64,000 bases of DNA from Sphingobacterium humi (lineage in GTDB: Bacteria; Bacteroidota; Bacteroidia; Sphingobacteriales; Sphingobacteriaceae): NCBI RefSeq assembly GCF_009768885.1, contig NZ_WSQA01000005.1, positions 186,001 through 250,000 on the forward strand. The letters run 5' to 3'. Below the pieces are notes generated by a model that saw only the letters and a program-made list of their open reading frames with translations, made no database searches and was not told the origin of the DNA. Within the stretch, counting starts at the first letter, position 1. Each line of letters begins with the position of its first letter. The position numbers and the translations under genes are program-made. This document shows positions 41,323-50,594 of the stretch, one piece after another.

Positions 41323-42456
41323 TTAAAAGACAGATGCGGGTTCTAATTTGGAGATTTTTCGTACAGCAAACAAGGAGCCGCCGACCGAAATAAACATGGT
41401 AACCACAAACAGGAAGAAGGCAAAACCTAGGCTGACATTGATGGATAAACCACTTTGGGCCACCCCGAATTTAAAGCCTAAAATAAGCAACATGGCAATC
41501 ACATAGCCTATGGACGCATATAAGAAGGCTTGCGCCACAATTAAGCGGTTGACATAGCCTTTTTTGGCGCCAATGGCTTTCAGTGTTCCATAATCTTTAA
41601 TGCGATCCAGTGCGGAAGAATAGAGTGTTAGGCCAATGATAAAGAAGCCGGATATCATGGCAAAGACCACCAGGGTGCCGAAGCTCATGCCCATGTTGGA
41701 GGAAATCAGGATTTCTTTCACGGTGGAGGAGCGAAGTTTCTCGGGATCCCAAGCACGCAGGTGCGGATAGATTTTGCTGATATCTGCCTGCAGCTGTGCC
41801 TTATCTTTTGGATCTTTAAGTTGGGCGATTACCATGCTCACCTTATTGGGAGAACTGTTGCTTAAGGAACGCACATTTTCCAAACTGCTGTACATAAATG
41901 CTGCACCAAAGGCTTGCGCATTTTTGGTGATAAGACCTATTCTCGCGCTCTTTCCGTTTATTTCTATGGGTTTTCCGCGGAATAGGGAGGTTTCCCAAGT
42001 TTTGGCGTTGAAGAACTCCGCCGAAACGGTATAGGGCGCTAGTAAATCAGTGATACTGCCATCCTCAATCCGATCAGGAGTTGGCCCCATAAGGAATCCC
42101 GGCGCATTGCAACCTACTAAGGTTACGGATGCTGTCTTCCCGTCGAGGAAAGTAGCCTGAGCAGGCGCAAAGACCACGGGGCTAGTTTTCGTTATTCCGG
42201 GCAGGCTGGCCAGTTCTTGTACTAAGCGGGCATCGATGGCATTGATTGCATTGATATTGCGGCTTTGGGATTCGATGATCCAGAGTTGATCTTCCCGAAC
42301 AGGGGCATTGCCCACTAAATTACCCATTAAGCCCATCAGGAAAAATAACAGACTGAGCTGTTGTCCGATGAGGAAAATGCTGATGACAATGGCCGTTATA
42401 ATGCCGAAGCTTTTCGCCCGGTCGAAGCGAATAAATTTCCAAGCTAATCCTAGCAT
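41323..42456 (-). CDS. DevC-like FtsX-type ABC permease (exporter 2)
   Basis: 377 aa with four membrane helices, one at the N-terminus (FGIITAIVISIFLIGQQLSL) and three near the C-terminus (FGTLVVFAMISGFFIIGLTL, FLYASIGYVIAMLLILGFKF, FAFFLFVVTMFISVGGSLFA). A periplasmic domain of about 230 residues lies between, as in FtsX/MacB-type and cyanobacterial DevC permeases. TLYSSALDRIKDYGTLKAIGAKKGYV is the coupling segment typical of FtsX families. Such mechanotransmission exporters move lipids, peptides or siderophores from the periplasm outward; the substrate here is unknown. Confidence 0.9.
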   Translation of the reverse strand: MLGLAWKFIRFDRAKSFGIITAIVISIFLIGQQLSLLFFLMGLMGNLVGNAPVREDQLWIIESQSRNINAINAIDARLVQELASLPGITKTSPVVFAPAQATFLDGKTASVTLVGCNAPGFLMGPTPDRIEDGSITDLLAPYTVSAEFFNAKTWETSLFRGKPIEINGKSARIGLITKNAQAFGAAFMYSSLENVRSLSNSSPNKVSMVIAQLKDPKDKAQLQADISKIYPHLRAWDPEKLRSSTVKEILISSNMGMSFGTLVVFAMISGFFIIGLTLYSSALDRIKDYGTLKAIGAKKGYVNRLIVAQAFLYASIGYVIAMLLILGFKFGVAQSGLSINVSLGFAFFLFVVTMFISVGGSLFAVRKISKLEPASVF

Positions 42457-42458
42457 GT

Positions 42459-43406
42459 TTATAAGTTAATGCGACACTCTACTTTTCCATTCAAGAGTAG
42501 GTTCTGTTGTTCTGCCGGTAATATTATAATCTTTCTAACACGTCGATCTTCACCTTCATTCGCCGTTTCAAAAAGGATAGACTTATTCGTGAGTACCGGA
42601 CTGACGTAGATAACCTTGCCGGTGGCAATTTGTTGTGCATTGCCAACGCGACTCATACTGACCGTTTGGTTAATGCGTATGCTATCTGCGAATAGCTCAT
42701 CCACTTCGGCCTCGATAATCAAGTGCTTAAGGTTGGTGATTTCTCCCAATTCTTGCGCATTTGATACCGATTGGCCCAGCTTGGCATTCAACAGCGTGAT
42801 AATTCCGGTTTGCGGTGCTACAATCTGCAGATTGCCAATTGCTTTTTGATCTTTAGCGATAGCAATCTGCTGTTCTTTCTCGCTTAATTGTGCGCCTGCT
42901 ATTTGTTCTTTTATAGCATTAACGCGTTGTTGCTGTTGCCTCCAGGAACTGTAGTCGTTATCTACATTCTCCTTGGTCTCGGCATTTTTATCATATAGGC
43001 GTTTGGAGGTTTGGTATTTTTGCTCTAGGTTCTCCAATTGGAATTGTTCTTTTTTTAGCTCTTCCACTTGTTGTTGCCGATTTGCTTGAAGGCTCTTGAG
43101 CTGTGTATTGGCCTGCGACAGGTTCAGGGATTCTGTATCTTCCTTAAGGGTCATTAATACCTGTCCCTGCTTTACCGAATCGCCTTCTTTGATGTTGATT
43201 TGTTGCAGAATGCCGGTATTCGGGCTGCTGATGATACCAATGCCTTCTGTAGATGTTACCTTGCCGATGGCCAACACCTGCTTAACTTCCTGCAGCACTT
43301 GTTCACTGGTTTTTTCGGTTTCCTTTGCCGCTTTTTGTTTGCAAGATGTGCAGACTAAGGCGATTAAAATGAAATAGAGGTAGGTATTATTTATAATCTT
43401 CTTCAT
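42459..43406 (-). CDS. HlyD/DevB-like membrane fusion lipoprotein (exporter 2)
   Basis: 315 aa. Lipoprotein signal LYFILIALVCTSC with Cys at about residue 22. The lipoyl-like halves are GIISSPNTGILQQINIKEGD and IVAPQTGIITLLNAKLGQSV, joined by a coiled coil (about 90-190, for example QQVEELKKEQFQLENLEQKY). It links the permease to the TolC channel. Its start lies 20 bases inside the end of the ATPase gene, so translation is likely coupled. Confidence 0.9.
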   Translation of the reverse strand: MKKIINNTYLYFILIALVCTSCKQKAAKETEKTSEQVLQEVKQVLAIGKVTSTEGIGIISSPNTGILQQINIKEGDSVKQGQVLMTLKEDTESLNLSQANTQLKSLQANRQQQVEELKKEQFQLENLEQKYQTSKRLYDKNAETKENVDNDYSSWRQQQQRVNAIKEQIAGAQLSEKEQQIAIAKDQKAIGNLQIVAPQTGIITLLNAKLGQSVSNAQELGEITNLKHLIIEAEVDELFADSIRINQTVSMSRVGNAQQIATGKVIYVSPVLTNKSILFETANEGEDRRVRKIIILPAEQQNLLLNGKVECRINL

Positions 43407-44091
43407 GTTGAATGCTGTTAGAGACTTTTCCTTCTTCTACATAAATAATGCGGTCGGCATATTTGCGAAGCCTTAAATCGTGTGTGACAATAATGACAGC
43501 CTTTCCCTGACTGGCGAGGGACTTGAGTTCTTCCATAATGATACCTGCACTTTTAGCATCCAAAGAGGCTGTAGGTTCGTCGCAAAGCATCATGCTGGGA
43601 TTCGTGACGAGTGCCCTAGCAATGGCTACCCGCTGCTTCTGCCCGCCACTTAACTTCTTAGGGAGGTTATTTATCCGATCGCTTAAGCCAACCTCTTCCA
43701 AAGCTTTCAAGGCGCGATCTTTAGCGTCTTGCTTGGAGATGCCTTGAAGTAGGAGGGGCTGCATCACATTTTCTAAAGCCGTAAGGGGTTCAATTAGGTT
43801 AAACTGTTGGAAGACGAAGCCGATTTCGCGTAATCGTATTTCGGCAAGTTTATCTTCCGAAAGACCAGTTACCTCGCTGCCTTTGTAAAACACCTTGCCT
43901 TGCGTGGGGTAAATCACACAGCCTACGATAGATAATAGCGTCGTTTTCCCCGATCCTGAAGGCCCCATAATCAGGGTTAACTGATTGGAGGATAGGCTGA
44001 GGTCGGTAGATGCTAAAGCAGTGATACTAGTATCTCCTGTTTGGTAGATCTTTTCGACAGCTTGGAGACTTACGATTTCTTCGGGCATCAT
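43387..44091 (-). CDS. ABC transporter ATP-binding protein, DevA/LolD/MacB type (exporter 2)
   Basis: 234 aa. Walker A GPSGSGKTT, Q-loop FVFQQFNLIEP, signature LSGGQKQRVAIA, Walker B MLCDEPTASLD and switch His in IVTHDLR are all intact. It belongs to the MacB/LolD/DevA group that partners FtsX-like permeases. A ribosome-binding site TTAGGAG precedes the ATG on the minus strand. It is the first gene of the four-gene exporter operon. Confidence 0.95.
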   Translation of the reverse strand: MMPEEIVSLQAVEKIYQTGDTSITALASTDLSLSSNQLTLIMGPSGSGKTTLLSIVGCVIYPTQGKVFYKGSEVTGLSEDKLAEIRLREIGFVFQQFNLIEPLTALENVMQPLLLQGISKQDAKDRALKALEEVGLSDRINNLPKKLSGGQKQRVAIARALVTNPSMMLCDEPTASLDAKSAGIIMEELKSLASQGKAVIIVTHDLRLRKYADRIIYVEEGKVSNSIQHEEDYK

Positions 44092-44161
44092 AGCTCCTAA
44101 TTTAGGGATTTTAATAACAACCTACAGTCGGAAAGCTTAAAAATAGGCTATATTACTGATT

Positions 44162-44548
44162 TTAGTTAGTTTTCTGTTTCTTGGGAAGCTTGATGCGCAG
44201 CGGTAATGAAAACCGAACGGGCGTAGCTACGCCATTTATAATGATAGGTTGCCAATCGTTTGTGCTGGTCATCATTTGTACTACCATTTCGTCTAATCCA
44301 AAGCCTAGGCTATCTTTCACTGTTACGTCTTTAATGGATCCGTCTGCCTCAACAACAAATACAAAGGTGCCTGTTAGCTCTTTCTTTCCGGCTTCTTTCC
44401 GTGTAGGGAATTTTTTCTCATTCAGGTCGATAAAATTTGTAATTTCTGCTGTATTCTTGGCTACTGCCTTTTGGTTTGCATCTTGGGCATTGGCCTGTTG
44501 GAAAAATCCGAATAAGCAACAGAAGATAATGAGTCGCGTAAATTTCAT
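44162..44548 (-). CDS. Exported TonB C-terminal-domain-like protein
   Basis: About 128 aa from ATG 44548; a longer frame to 44605 exists but adds residues before a normal signal peptide (KFTRLIIFCCLFGFFQQANA). The mature domain reads KKELTGTFVFVVEADGSIKD, then VTVKDSLGFGLDEMVVQMM and WQPIIINGVATPVRFSLPLR, which is the TonB C-terminal fold (energy transducer pattern). It lacks the N-terminal membrane anchor and Pro-rich spacer of a full TonB, so it cannot energise receptors alone. The function is unknown. Confidence 0.8.
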   Translation of the reverse strand: MKFTRLIIFCCLFGFFQQANAQDANQKAVAKNTAEITNFIDLNEKKFPTRKEAGKKELTGTFVFVVEADGSIKDVTVKDSLGFGLDEMVVQMMTSTNDWQPIIINGVATPVRFSLPLRIKLPKKQKTN

Positions 44549-44610
44549 AATTGTTATTATTGTATAATGGAATCGCAAAATAATGTTTAATAAAAGGTAA
44601 ATCAAAATTT

Positions 44611-45105
44611 ATGTTTGTTGAGCTTCATACCGATCGATTAAGCTTCCATCCACTTGATGTATACGATGCTTCATTTATGCTTAGGCTCTTGAATACGGAG
44701 TCTTGGCTGCGCTTTATTGGTGATAAGCAAGTTCAAGATTTAGCGGATGCTGCGGGGTATATCTTGTGGATTCAACAAAATAAAGCCTTTTATTATCATG
44801 TGATTCGTTTAAAAGACAGCTTCGAGCCCATCGGAGTGGTTACACTACTGCATCGGAATGGACAGCCTGCTCCTGATTTGGGATTCGCCCTAATGCCTGA
44901 TTATGAAGGTCAAGGCTATGCAATCGAAGCTTGCGCAGCCTATCTGCAAAAGCTTCAAGAAGATAAGACTTTGAAGGTTATATTGGCTATTGCTATGCCT
45001 GCTAATGAGAAGTCGCTGAAGCTGTTAGGCCGACTTGGGTTTTCCTTTGAGAAGGAGATGGAAGAAGCAGGGGAAACTTTACTGGTTTATAAGAAGGAGC
45101 TATAG
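44611..45105 (+). CDS. GNAT-family N-acetyltransferase
   Basis: 164 aa, cytosolic. RimJ/RimL-like opening LHTDRLSFHPLDVYDASFML, core strand PIGVVTLLHR, and the acetyl-CoA-binding region LGFALMPDYEGQGYAIEACA followed by NEKSLKLLGRLGFSFEKEME. It would acetylate an amine on a protein N-terminus, antibiotic or metabolite; the substrate is not deducible. It is divergent from the TonB-C-like gene with a 60-base AT-rich gap. Confidence 0.9.
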   Translation: MFVELHTDRLSFHPLDVYDASFMLRLLNTESWLRFIGDKQVQDLADAAGYILWIQQNKAFYYHVIRLKDSFEPIGVVTLLHRNGQPAPDLGFALMPDYEGQGYAIEACAAYLQKLQEDKTLKVILAIAMPANEKSLKLLGRLGFSFEKEMEEAGETLLVYKKEL

Positions 45106-45546
45106 CCGTAGCAGTTCAGTACATATGCTTTATGTTAGCTTTATCTTTCCTTTATTCATTTAGTAGTTAAACTCTATTTCTTCTTTTTAATATTAGTGTA
45201 ATATATTTTTTACAAAGCGAAGTTTATCCTGTTGTACGCATATTTCTCCGATATGCTTATTCGTTTTAGCTAATATTTTCTTTATTAGGATTTCTCTTTT
45301 TATTCCTTTTATTAGGTTAAGTAATTATAAAATATTGGTTATTAAATCTTTATTATTTGGTTAATAAATGCTTTTTATTTGTTTTCTAATCTTTAATTTC
45401 CTTATTTTAGTCTTGAAAAGAAACCAATTTTAACAAATACCTATTCAAATTCATTCAGATTTAGAAGGGAAATTTACCGGGAATACGCTTTAAGCGTATA
45501 AAAATCAAATATTAACGAAACTAAATAAGTGTTTAATTAATAAATT
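45106..45546. other. AT-rich gene-free region upstream of SusC/SusD pair 2
   Basis: 440 bases of strongly AT-rich DNA with no plausible ORF. The best promoter candidate is TAGTCTTG (45408-45415), one mismatch from TAnnTTTG, with no well-placed -33 TTG. A perfect inverted repeat lies near its end at 45483-45499. This is probably the promoter and leader of the SusC gene. Confidence 0.5.
45483..45499. promoter_or_regulatory. 8-1-8 inverted repeat in the SusC2 leader
   Basis: ATACGCTTTAAGCGTAT is a perfect palindrome with a one-base centre, 48 bases before the SusC start. It could be an operator for a dimeric regulator. Confidence 0.4.
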
Positions 45547-48500
45547 ATGAAAATTCAACAAGTCAATTGGTGTAAAATTCTCTTTTGCGTCGCTTGTGGA
45601 ATCCTATGGTGTTTTCAGCCAGTTACGGCTCAAACTTCGCAGCAGATGCGGGAGGTGCGAGGGACGATTACTGACACCTTGGGACAAGCATTGGCCGGCG
45701 TATCTGTTGTTGTCAAGGACAACAGCAAATTCGCAACGAGTACAGACCTGAATGGTAAGTACTTCTTGGAAATTCCTGCAAATGCTGTACTGCTGTTCAG
45801 CATGGTGGGTTATGAAAGTCAAGAAATCCCAATAGGAACGCAAGAGGTTATAAATGTGCAGTTGAAAGCGGGTTCCGCAATGATTGACGATGTTGTTGTT
45901 GTGGCTTTCGGGAAACAACGAAAGCAAGACGTAATTGGCGCTGTAACCCAAGTAAGACCGGGTGATCTTAAAGTGCCCTCCAGTAATTTAACAACAGCTT
46001 TGGCGGGGCGGATTGCCGGTGTAATTGCTTACCAACGCAGCGGAGAACCCGGACAAGATAATGCAGACTTTTTTATTAGAGGCGTAACTACCTTTGGGTA
46101 TAAAAAGGATCCATTAATATTGATTGATGGGGTTGAGCTGACGTCCACAGATTTAGCAAGACTACAACCTGATGATATCGCTAGCTTTTCCATTATGAAA
46201 GATGCCACCGCGACGGCACTTTATGGTGCGCGTGGTGCTAATGGGGTGATTTTAGTGACGACCAAGCAAGGTGCCGAAGGGAGTGCTAAACTCAATTTTA
46301 GAATTGAAAACTCCGTGTCTGGAGCAACCAGTAATGTGGAGTTAGCAGACCCAATAACGTATATGCGCTTAGGAAATGAGGCCGTTGTGACGAGAGATCC
46401 TTCGGGAATGGCACGAGAGCCTTATTCGCAAGAAAAGATCGACAATACGATTTTAGGCGTAAATTCTGATGTTTATCCTGCTAACGATTGGCGTAAGGAA
46501 CTTTTTAAACCCTATACCATGAACCAACGAGCAAATATGAGTATCTCTGGTGGGGGTAAAGTTGCTCGCTATTATGTTGCAGGTTCTTTTTATAAAGATA
46601 ATGGGGTGCTAAAGGTTGATAATCGCAATAATTTCAATAATAATATCAATTTAAAAACCTACCTGCTGCGGTCTAATGTCGATATTAATGTCACCAAAAC
46701 TACGGAGTTGGGTGTGCGATTATATGGATCATTTGATGATTACTCAGGGCCATTGTTATCGGGATCTGAGATGTATAATCGAGTGATGAATTCTAATCCT
46801 GTTATGTTTCCGGCCTATTACCCGGTGTTACCCGGCTATGAGCATTTAACCCATATTATGTTTGGAAACGCCTATAAGGAAGGTGGCTCAAGTGCTGGAT
46901 TTATCAATCCGTATGCAGATATGGTAAAGGGTTATAAGGAATATTCTTCTTCCTTAATGATGGCACAATTGGAGTTAAGACAAAACCTTGATTTTGTTAC
47001 GCCAGGCTTGAACTTCCGGTTAATGGGGAATACAAATCGGAGAGCGCGTTTTGATGTTTCTCGTCAGTATAAGCCATTTTATTATGTTGCTAGTGGCTAT
47101 GACCGGATGGATGATACCTATAGATTAGATGTGATTAATGAAACAGAAGGTCAGGAATGGTTAGATTTTAACCTGGGTTCTCGGACTATGTTTTCCCAGT
47201 TCTATATGGAGTCTGCCCTAAACTACAACCGTACCTTTCAGGAAAAGCATGGTTTAAGTGCGATGGCCGTATTTATTATGCGCCAAGAGCTGAGTGCTAA
47301 TGCAAATGATTTATTACAAACCTTACCCTTTCGGAATTTAGGACTGTCCGGACGATTTACCTATAACTACGATAGTCGGTATTTTGCAGAATTCAATTTT
47401 GGCTATAATGGCTCCGAACGCTTTCATAAGAAGAATCGCTTTGGTTTCTTCCCCGCCTATGGTGTTGCATGGCAGCTATCAAATGAGAAGTTCTGGGAGC
47501 CTTTATCCAATACAGTATCATTATTTAAACTTCGTGCTACATATGGATTAGTAGGAAATGATGCGATTGGTGATCCTACAGATCGGTTCTTTTACCTTTC
47601 TAATGTGACGATGAACGATAGTGGTAGAGGGGCAACTTTCGGAATTGACAATACCTATAATAGACCTGGGGTTTCGATTACCCGATATGATAATGAGGAT
47701 ATTTCTTGGGAGACTTCTGAGAAAATCAATTTAGGATTAGAAGCCACGGTTTTCAAAAAGTGGAATATACAGGCCGACTTCTTTAAGGAACATCGTCGTA
47801 GTATTTTAATGAGTAGAGCCTCCATTCCTGAATATATGGGCTTGTCAGCAACTGTACGAGCAAACGTTGGGGAAGCCATGGGAAAAGGGATGGATTTATC
47901 TGTTGATTTCTCGCATCATTTTAATCCACAATTCTGGGTAACTGCTCGTGGTAATTTTACCTATGGTACTAGTGAATTCCGCGTATATGAAGAACCTGAA
48001 TACCTGAAGGAATATTGGAAATCTCGCGTAGGGTATTCCCTAAACCAACGTTGGGGATATATTGCGGAGCGTCTTTTTGTGGATGATCAGGAAGCCTTAA
48101 ACTCTCCGGAACAGAACTTCGGTATTGAGGTAATGGGGGGTGATATTAAATACAGAGATGTGAACAACGATGGGAAGATTACTCCATTGGATCAGGTTCC
48201 TATTGGCAATCCTACCGTTCCGGAAATCGTTTATGGATTTGGATTTTCTTTAGGCTATAAGCAATTTGATGTGTCTGCATTTTTCCAAGGACTCGCTCAA
48301 GAATCTTTTTGGATAGATCCTAAAGCCACGGCTCCTTTTGTTAACGAGCGCCAATTGTTAAAAGCTTATGCAGATAGCTATTGGTCAGAATCTGATAATA
48401 ACGTGATGTCGCTGTGGCCACGATTAAGTTCGGTAGCAAATCCCAATACGGAACAATCCAATACCTGGTTTATGCGCGACGGAACTTTTCTACGCTTAAA

Positions 48501-48696
48501 ATCGGCGGAGTTCGGTTATTCCTTCCAGCCTGAGAAATTGAAAAAACTACATATGGAACGACTACGGGTGTATGCCAGTGGTACCAATTTATTGATGTGG
48601 AGCAAATTTAAGTTATGGGATGTCGAGATGGCCGGAAATGGATTGGGTTATCCTGTTCAACGCGTATTTAACCTAGGAGTCAACGTCAATTTTTAA
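45547..48696 (+). CDS. SusC/RagA-family TonB-dependent transporter (pair 2)
   Basis: 1049 aa. Signal region ILFCVACGILWCFQPVTAQ, carboxypeptidase-regulatory-like domain (REVRGTITDTLGQALAGVSV), TonB-box-like DDVVVVAFGKQRK, plug (TTALAGRIAGVIAYQRSGEP, DATATALYGARGANGVILVT) and a barrel ending FNLGVNVNF. It pairs with the SusD gene two bases downstream to import an oligomeric ligand. It differs clearly from the pair 1 SusC in the plug and barrel, so they should take different ligands. It is followed by two surface lipoproteins but no degradative enzyme. Confidence 0.95.
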   Translation: MKIQQVNWCKILFCVACGILWCFQPVTAQTSQQMREVRGTITDTLGQALAGVSVVVKDNSKFATSTDLNGKYFLEIPANAVLLFSMVGYESQEIPIGTQEVINVQLKAGSAMIDDVVVVAFGKQRKQDVIGAVTQVRPGDLKVPSSNLTTALAGRIAGVIAYQRSGEPGQDNADFFIRGVTTFGYKKDPLILIDGVELTSTDLARLQPDDIASFSIMKDATATALYGARGANGVILVTTKQGAEGSAKLNFRIENSVSGATSNVELADPITYMRLGNEAVVTRDPSGMAREPYSQEKIDNTILGVNSDVYPANDWRKELFKPYTMNQRANMSISGGGKVARYYVAGSFYKDNGVLKVDNRNNFNNNINLKTYLLRSNVDINVTKTTELGVRLYGSFDDYSGPLLSGSEMYNRVMNSNPVMFPAYYPVLPGYEHLTHIMFGNAYKEGGSSAGFINPYADMVKGYKEYSSSLMMAQLELRQNLDFVTPGLNFRLMGNTNRRARFDVSRQYKPFYYVASGYDRMDDTYRLDVINETEGQEWLDFNLGSRTMFSQFYMESALNYNRTFQEKHGLSAMAVFIMRQELSANANDLLQTLPFRNLGLSGRFTYNYDSRYFAEFNFGYNGSERFHKKNRFGFFPAYGVAWQLSNEKFWEPLSNTVSLFKLRATYGLVGNDAIGDPTDRFFYLSNVTMNDSGRGATFGIDNTYNRPGVSITRYDNEDISWETSEKINLGLEATVFKKWNIQADFFKEHRRSILMSRASIPEYMGLSATVRANVGEAMGKGMDLSVDFSHHFNPQFWVTARGNFTYGTSEFRVYEEPEYLKEYWKSRVGYSLNQRWGYIAERLFVDDQEALNSPEQNFGIEVMGGDIKYRDVNNDGKITPLDQVPIGNPTVPEIVYGFGFSLGYKQFDVSAFFQGLAQESFWIDPKATAPFVNERQLLKAYADSYWSESDNNVMSLWPRLSSVANPNTEQSNTWFMRDGTFLRLKSAEFGYSFQPEKLKKLHMERLRVYASGTNLLMWSKFKLWDVEMAGNGLGYPVQRVFNLGVNVNF

Positions 48697-48698
48697 CT

Positions 48699-50585
48699 AT
48701 GAAACTCAAGAAATTAATTATAGCAGTTAGTTTGATTGGATCAAGTTTGCTGCATAGCTGTAAATACCTAGATATTGTGCCCGATAATGTGGCAACGATA
48801 GAGTATGCCTTTAAGACGCGGAATACGGCAGAATCTTATTTATTCACCTGTTATTCATGGATGCCGGGGCATGCAGCATCATCGCAGGTGCCGGAATTCC
48901 TGAGTGGCGATGAGATTTGGTTGTATAATAATGTCAGTGGCCGAAATAATTGGCAGATTGCGCGAGGCAATCAAAATGTCGTATCTCCTTATCTCAACTT
49001 TTGGTCGGGAAAGGAAGAGGCCTCCGACTTATACCGAGGTATACGGGAGTGTAATATTTTCCTGGAAAATATTAAAACAGTGAACGATATGGCTGATACA
49101 GAAAAAAGTCAATGGGCTGCTGAGGTGAAGTTTTTAAAAGCGTATTATCACTTTTATTTGATGCGCATGTATGGTCCAATTCCATTAATTCGGGAAAACC
49201 TACCGGTGTCTGCATCGGTTGAAGAAGTGAAGAGCGTGGTTCGCAAGCCCATCGATGAATGTGTGGAATACATTGTATCCTTGTTAGATGAGGCCATTGC
49301 AGACTTACCCAATGAAGTGTTATTTCCAGCTACGGAAATGGGGCGAGCCAATAAAGTAATTGCATCGGCTTTAAAAGCAAAAGTGCTAGTTACGGCCGCA
49401 TCTCCTATGTTCAATGGGAATAAAGACTTCTCAAGCTTTAAAGGAAAGGATGGCACTACCTTTTTTAACCAAACTGTCGATGAGAACAAATGGAAGGTAG
49501 CTCAGGAAGCCTGTCAAGCAGCGGTAGATCTTTGTGAATCCTTAGGTTATAAATTATTTACTTATACGCCAGCTGTAGGCTCCATGAACCTTTCTGATAC
49601 CACAAGGATTGAATTGGGTTTTCGATCCAGTTTAACGCAGAAATGGAATTCTGAGATTATTTGGGCGGACAATAATAGTTTGTTGAACACTTTACAGAAA
49701 TACAGTCAACCTCGATTACATTTGGGGCCAGGATATTATTCAGGCGTACATGCTCCCCCTATCAAAATGGCGGAACTATTTTACAGCGAGAATGGCGTAC
49801 CTATAAATGAGGATAAGGACTATCCTTATGAAGATCGGTTTAGTTTACGGAAAGTAACCGAGCAGGATCGATTATATCTTAAGCCAGGCGAAGACTTGCC
49901 GATTTTGCACCATGACCGCGAGCCTCGTTTTTATGCTAGCTTGGCTTTTGATGGCGGCCGTTGGTTTGGCACTGGATGGCTGACAGATCAAGATAATAAA
50001 TATGTAGAAGCGCGTGCAGGCGGTATGGCTGCGGGTCACCCAACGAGTTATTCTGTTACAGGATACTGGGCCAAAAAGCTTGTAAATTATTTGAATACAG
50101 CAAGTGATGCCAACTACGTGGTGCAAGCGGTTCCTTTTCCTTTAATGCGTCTTTCTGATCTCTATTTATACCTAGCAGAAGCAATTAATGAAGCCGAAGG
50201 GCCAACAGATAAGGCTTTGACTTATATTGATAAAGTACGTCAAAGATCTGGCTTAGAGGGCGTGGCTGCTAGTTGGAGCAATCATTCCATCAATGCCGAT
50301 AAGTATAAAACAAAAGAAGGTTTACGAGCTATCATTCAGCAAGAACGATTGATTGAGCTCGCCTTTGAAGGACATCGTTTTTGGGATTTACGTCGCTGGA
50401 AAAAATCTATTGAGGTCTTAAATCAACCTATTTATGGTTGGGATATTCATCAGGAAACACCTGCAGAGTATTATAGACCTGTATTGTTATTTAACCAGGA
50501 ATTTAAAGTGCGCGATTACTTGTGGCCAATTGAGGAAGCAGAGATATTGAAGAATCAGAACTTAATTCAAGCACCAGGTTGGTAA
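48699..50585 (+). CDS. SusD/RagB-family surface lipoprotein (pair 2)
   Basis: 628 aa, longer than pair 1. Lipoprotein signal IIAVSLIGSSLLHSC with Cys at about residue 21. SusD helices include EVKFLKAYYHFYLMRMYGPI, and the C-terminal signature is IIQQERLIELAFEGHRFWDL, ending DYLWPIEEAEILKNQNLIQ. It forms the lid of the adjacent SusC. Cotranscribed with SusC (2-base gap) and the next two lipoprotein genes (9 and 4 bases). Confidence 0.95.
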   Translation: MKLKKLIIAVSLIGSSLLHSCKYLDIVPDNVATIEYAFKTRNTAESYLFTCYSWMPGHAASSQVPEFLSGDEIWLYNNVSGRNNWQIARGNQNVVSPYLNFWSGKEEASDLYRGIRECNIFLENIKTVNDMADTEKSQWAAEVKFLKAYYHFYLMRMYGPIPLIRENLPVSASVEEVKSVVRKPIDECVEYIVSLLDEAIADLPNEVLFPATEMGRANKVIASALKAKVLVTAASPMFNGNKDFSSFKGKDGTTFFNQTVDENKWKVAQEACQAAVDLCESLGYKLFTYTPAVGSMNLSDTTRIELGFRSSLTQKWNSEIIWADNNSLLNTLQKYSQPRLHLGPGYYSGVHAPPIKMAELFYSENGVPINEDKDYPYEDRFSLRKVTEQDRLYLKPGEDLPILHHDREPRFYASLAFDGGRWFGTGWLTDQDNKYVEARAGGMAAGHPTSYSVTGYWAKKLVNYLNTASDANYVVQAVPFPLMRLSDLYLYLAEAINEAEGPTDKALTYIDKVRQRSGLEGVAASWSNHSINADKYKTKEGLRAIIQQERLIELAFEGHRFWDLRRWKKSIEVLNQPIYGWDIHQETPAEYYRPVLLFNQEFKVRDYLWPIEEAEILKNQNLIQAPGW

Positions 50586-50594
50586 TTAATCTAA

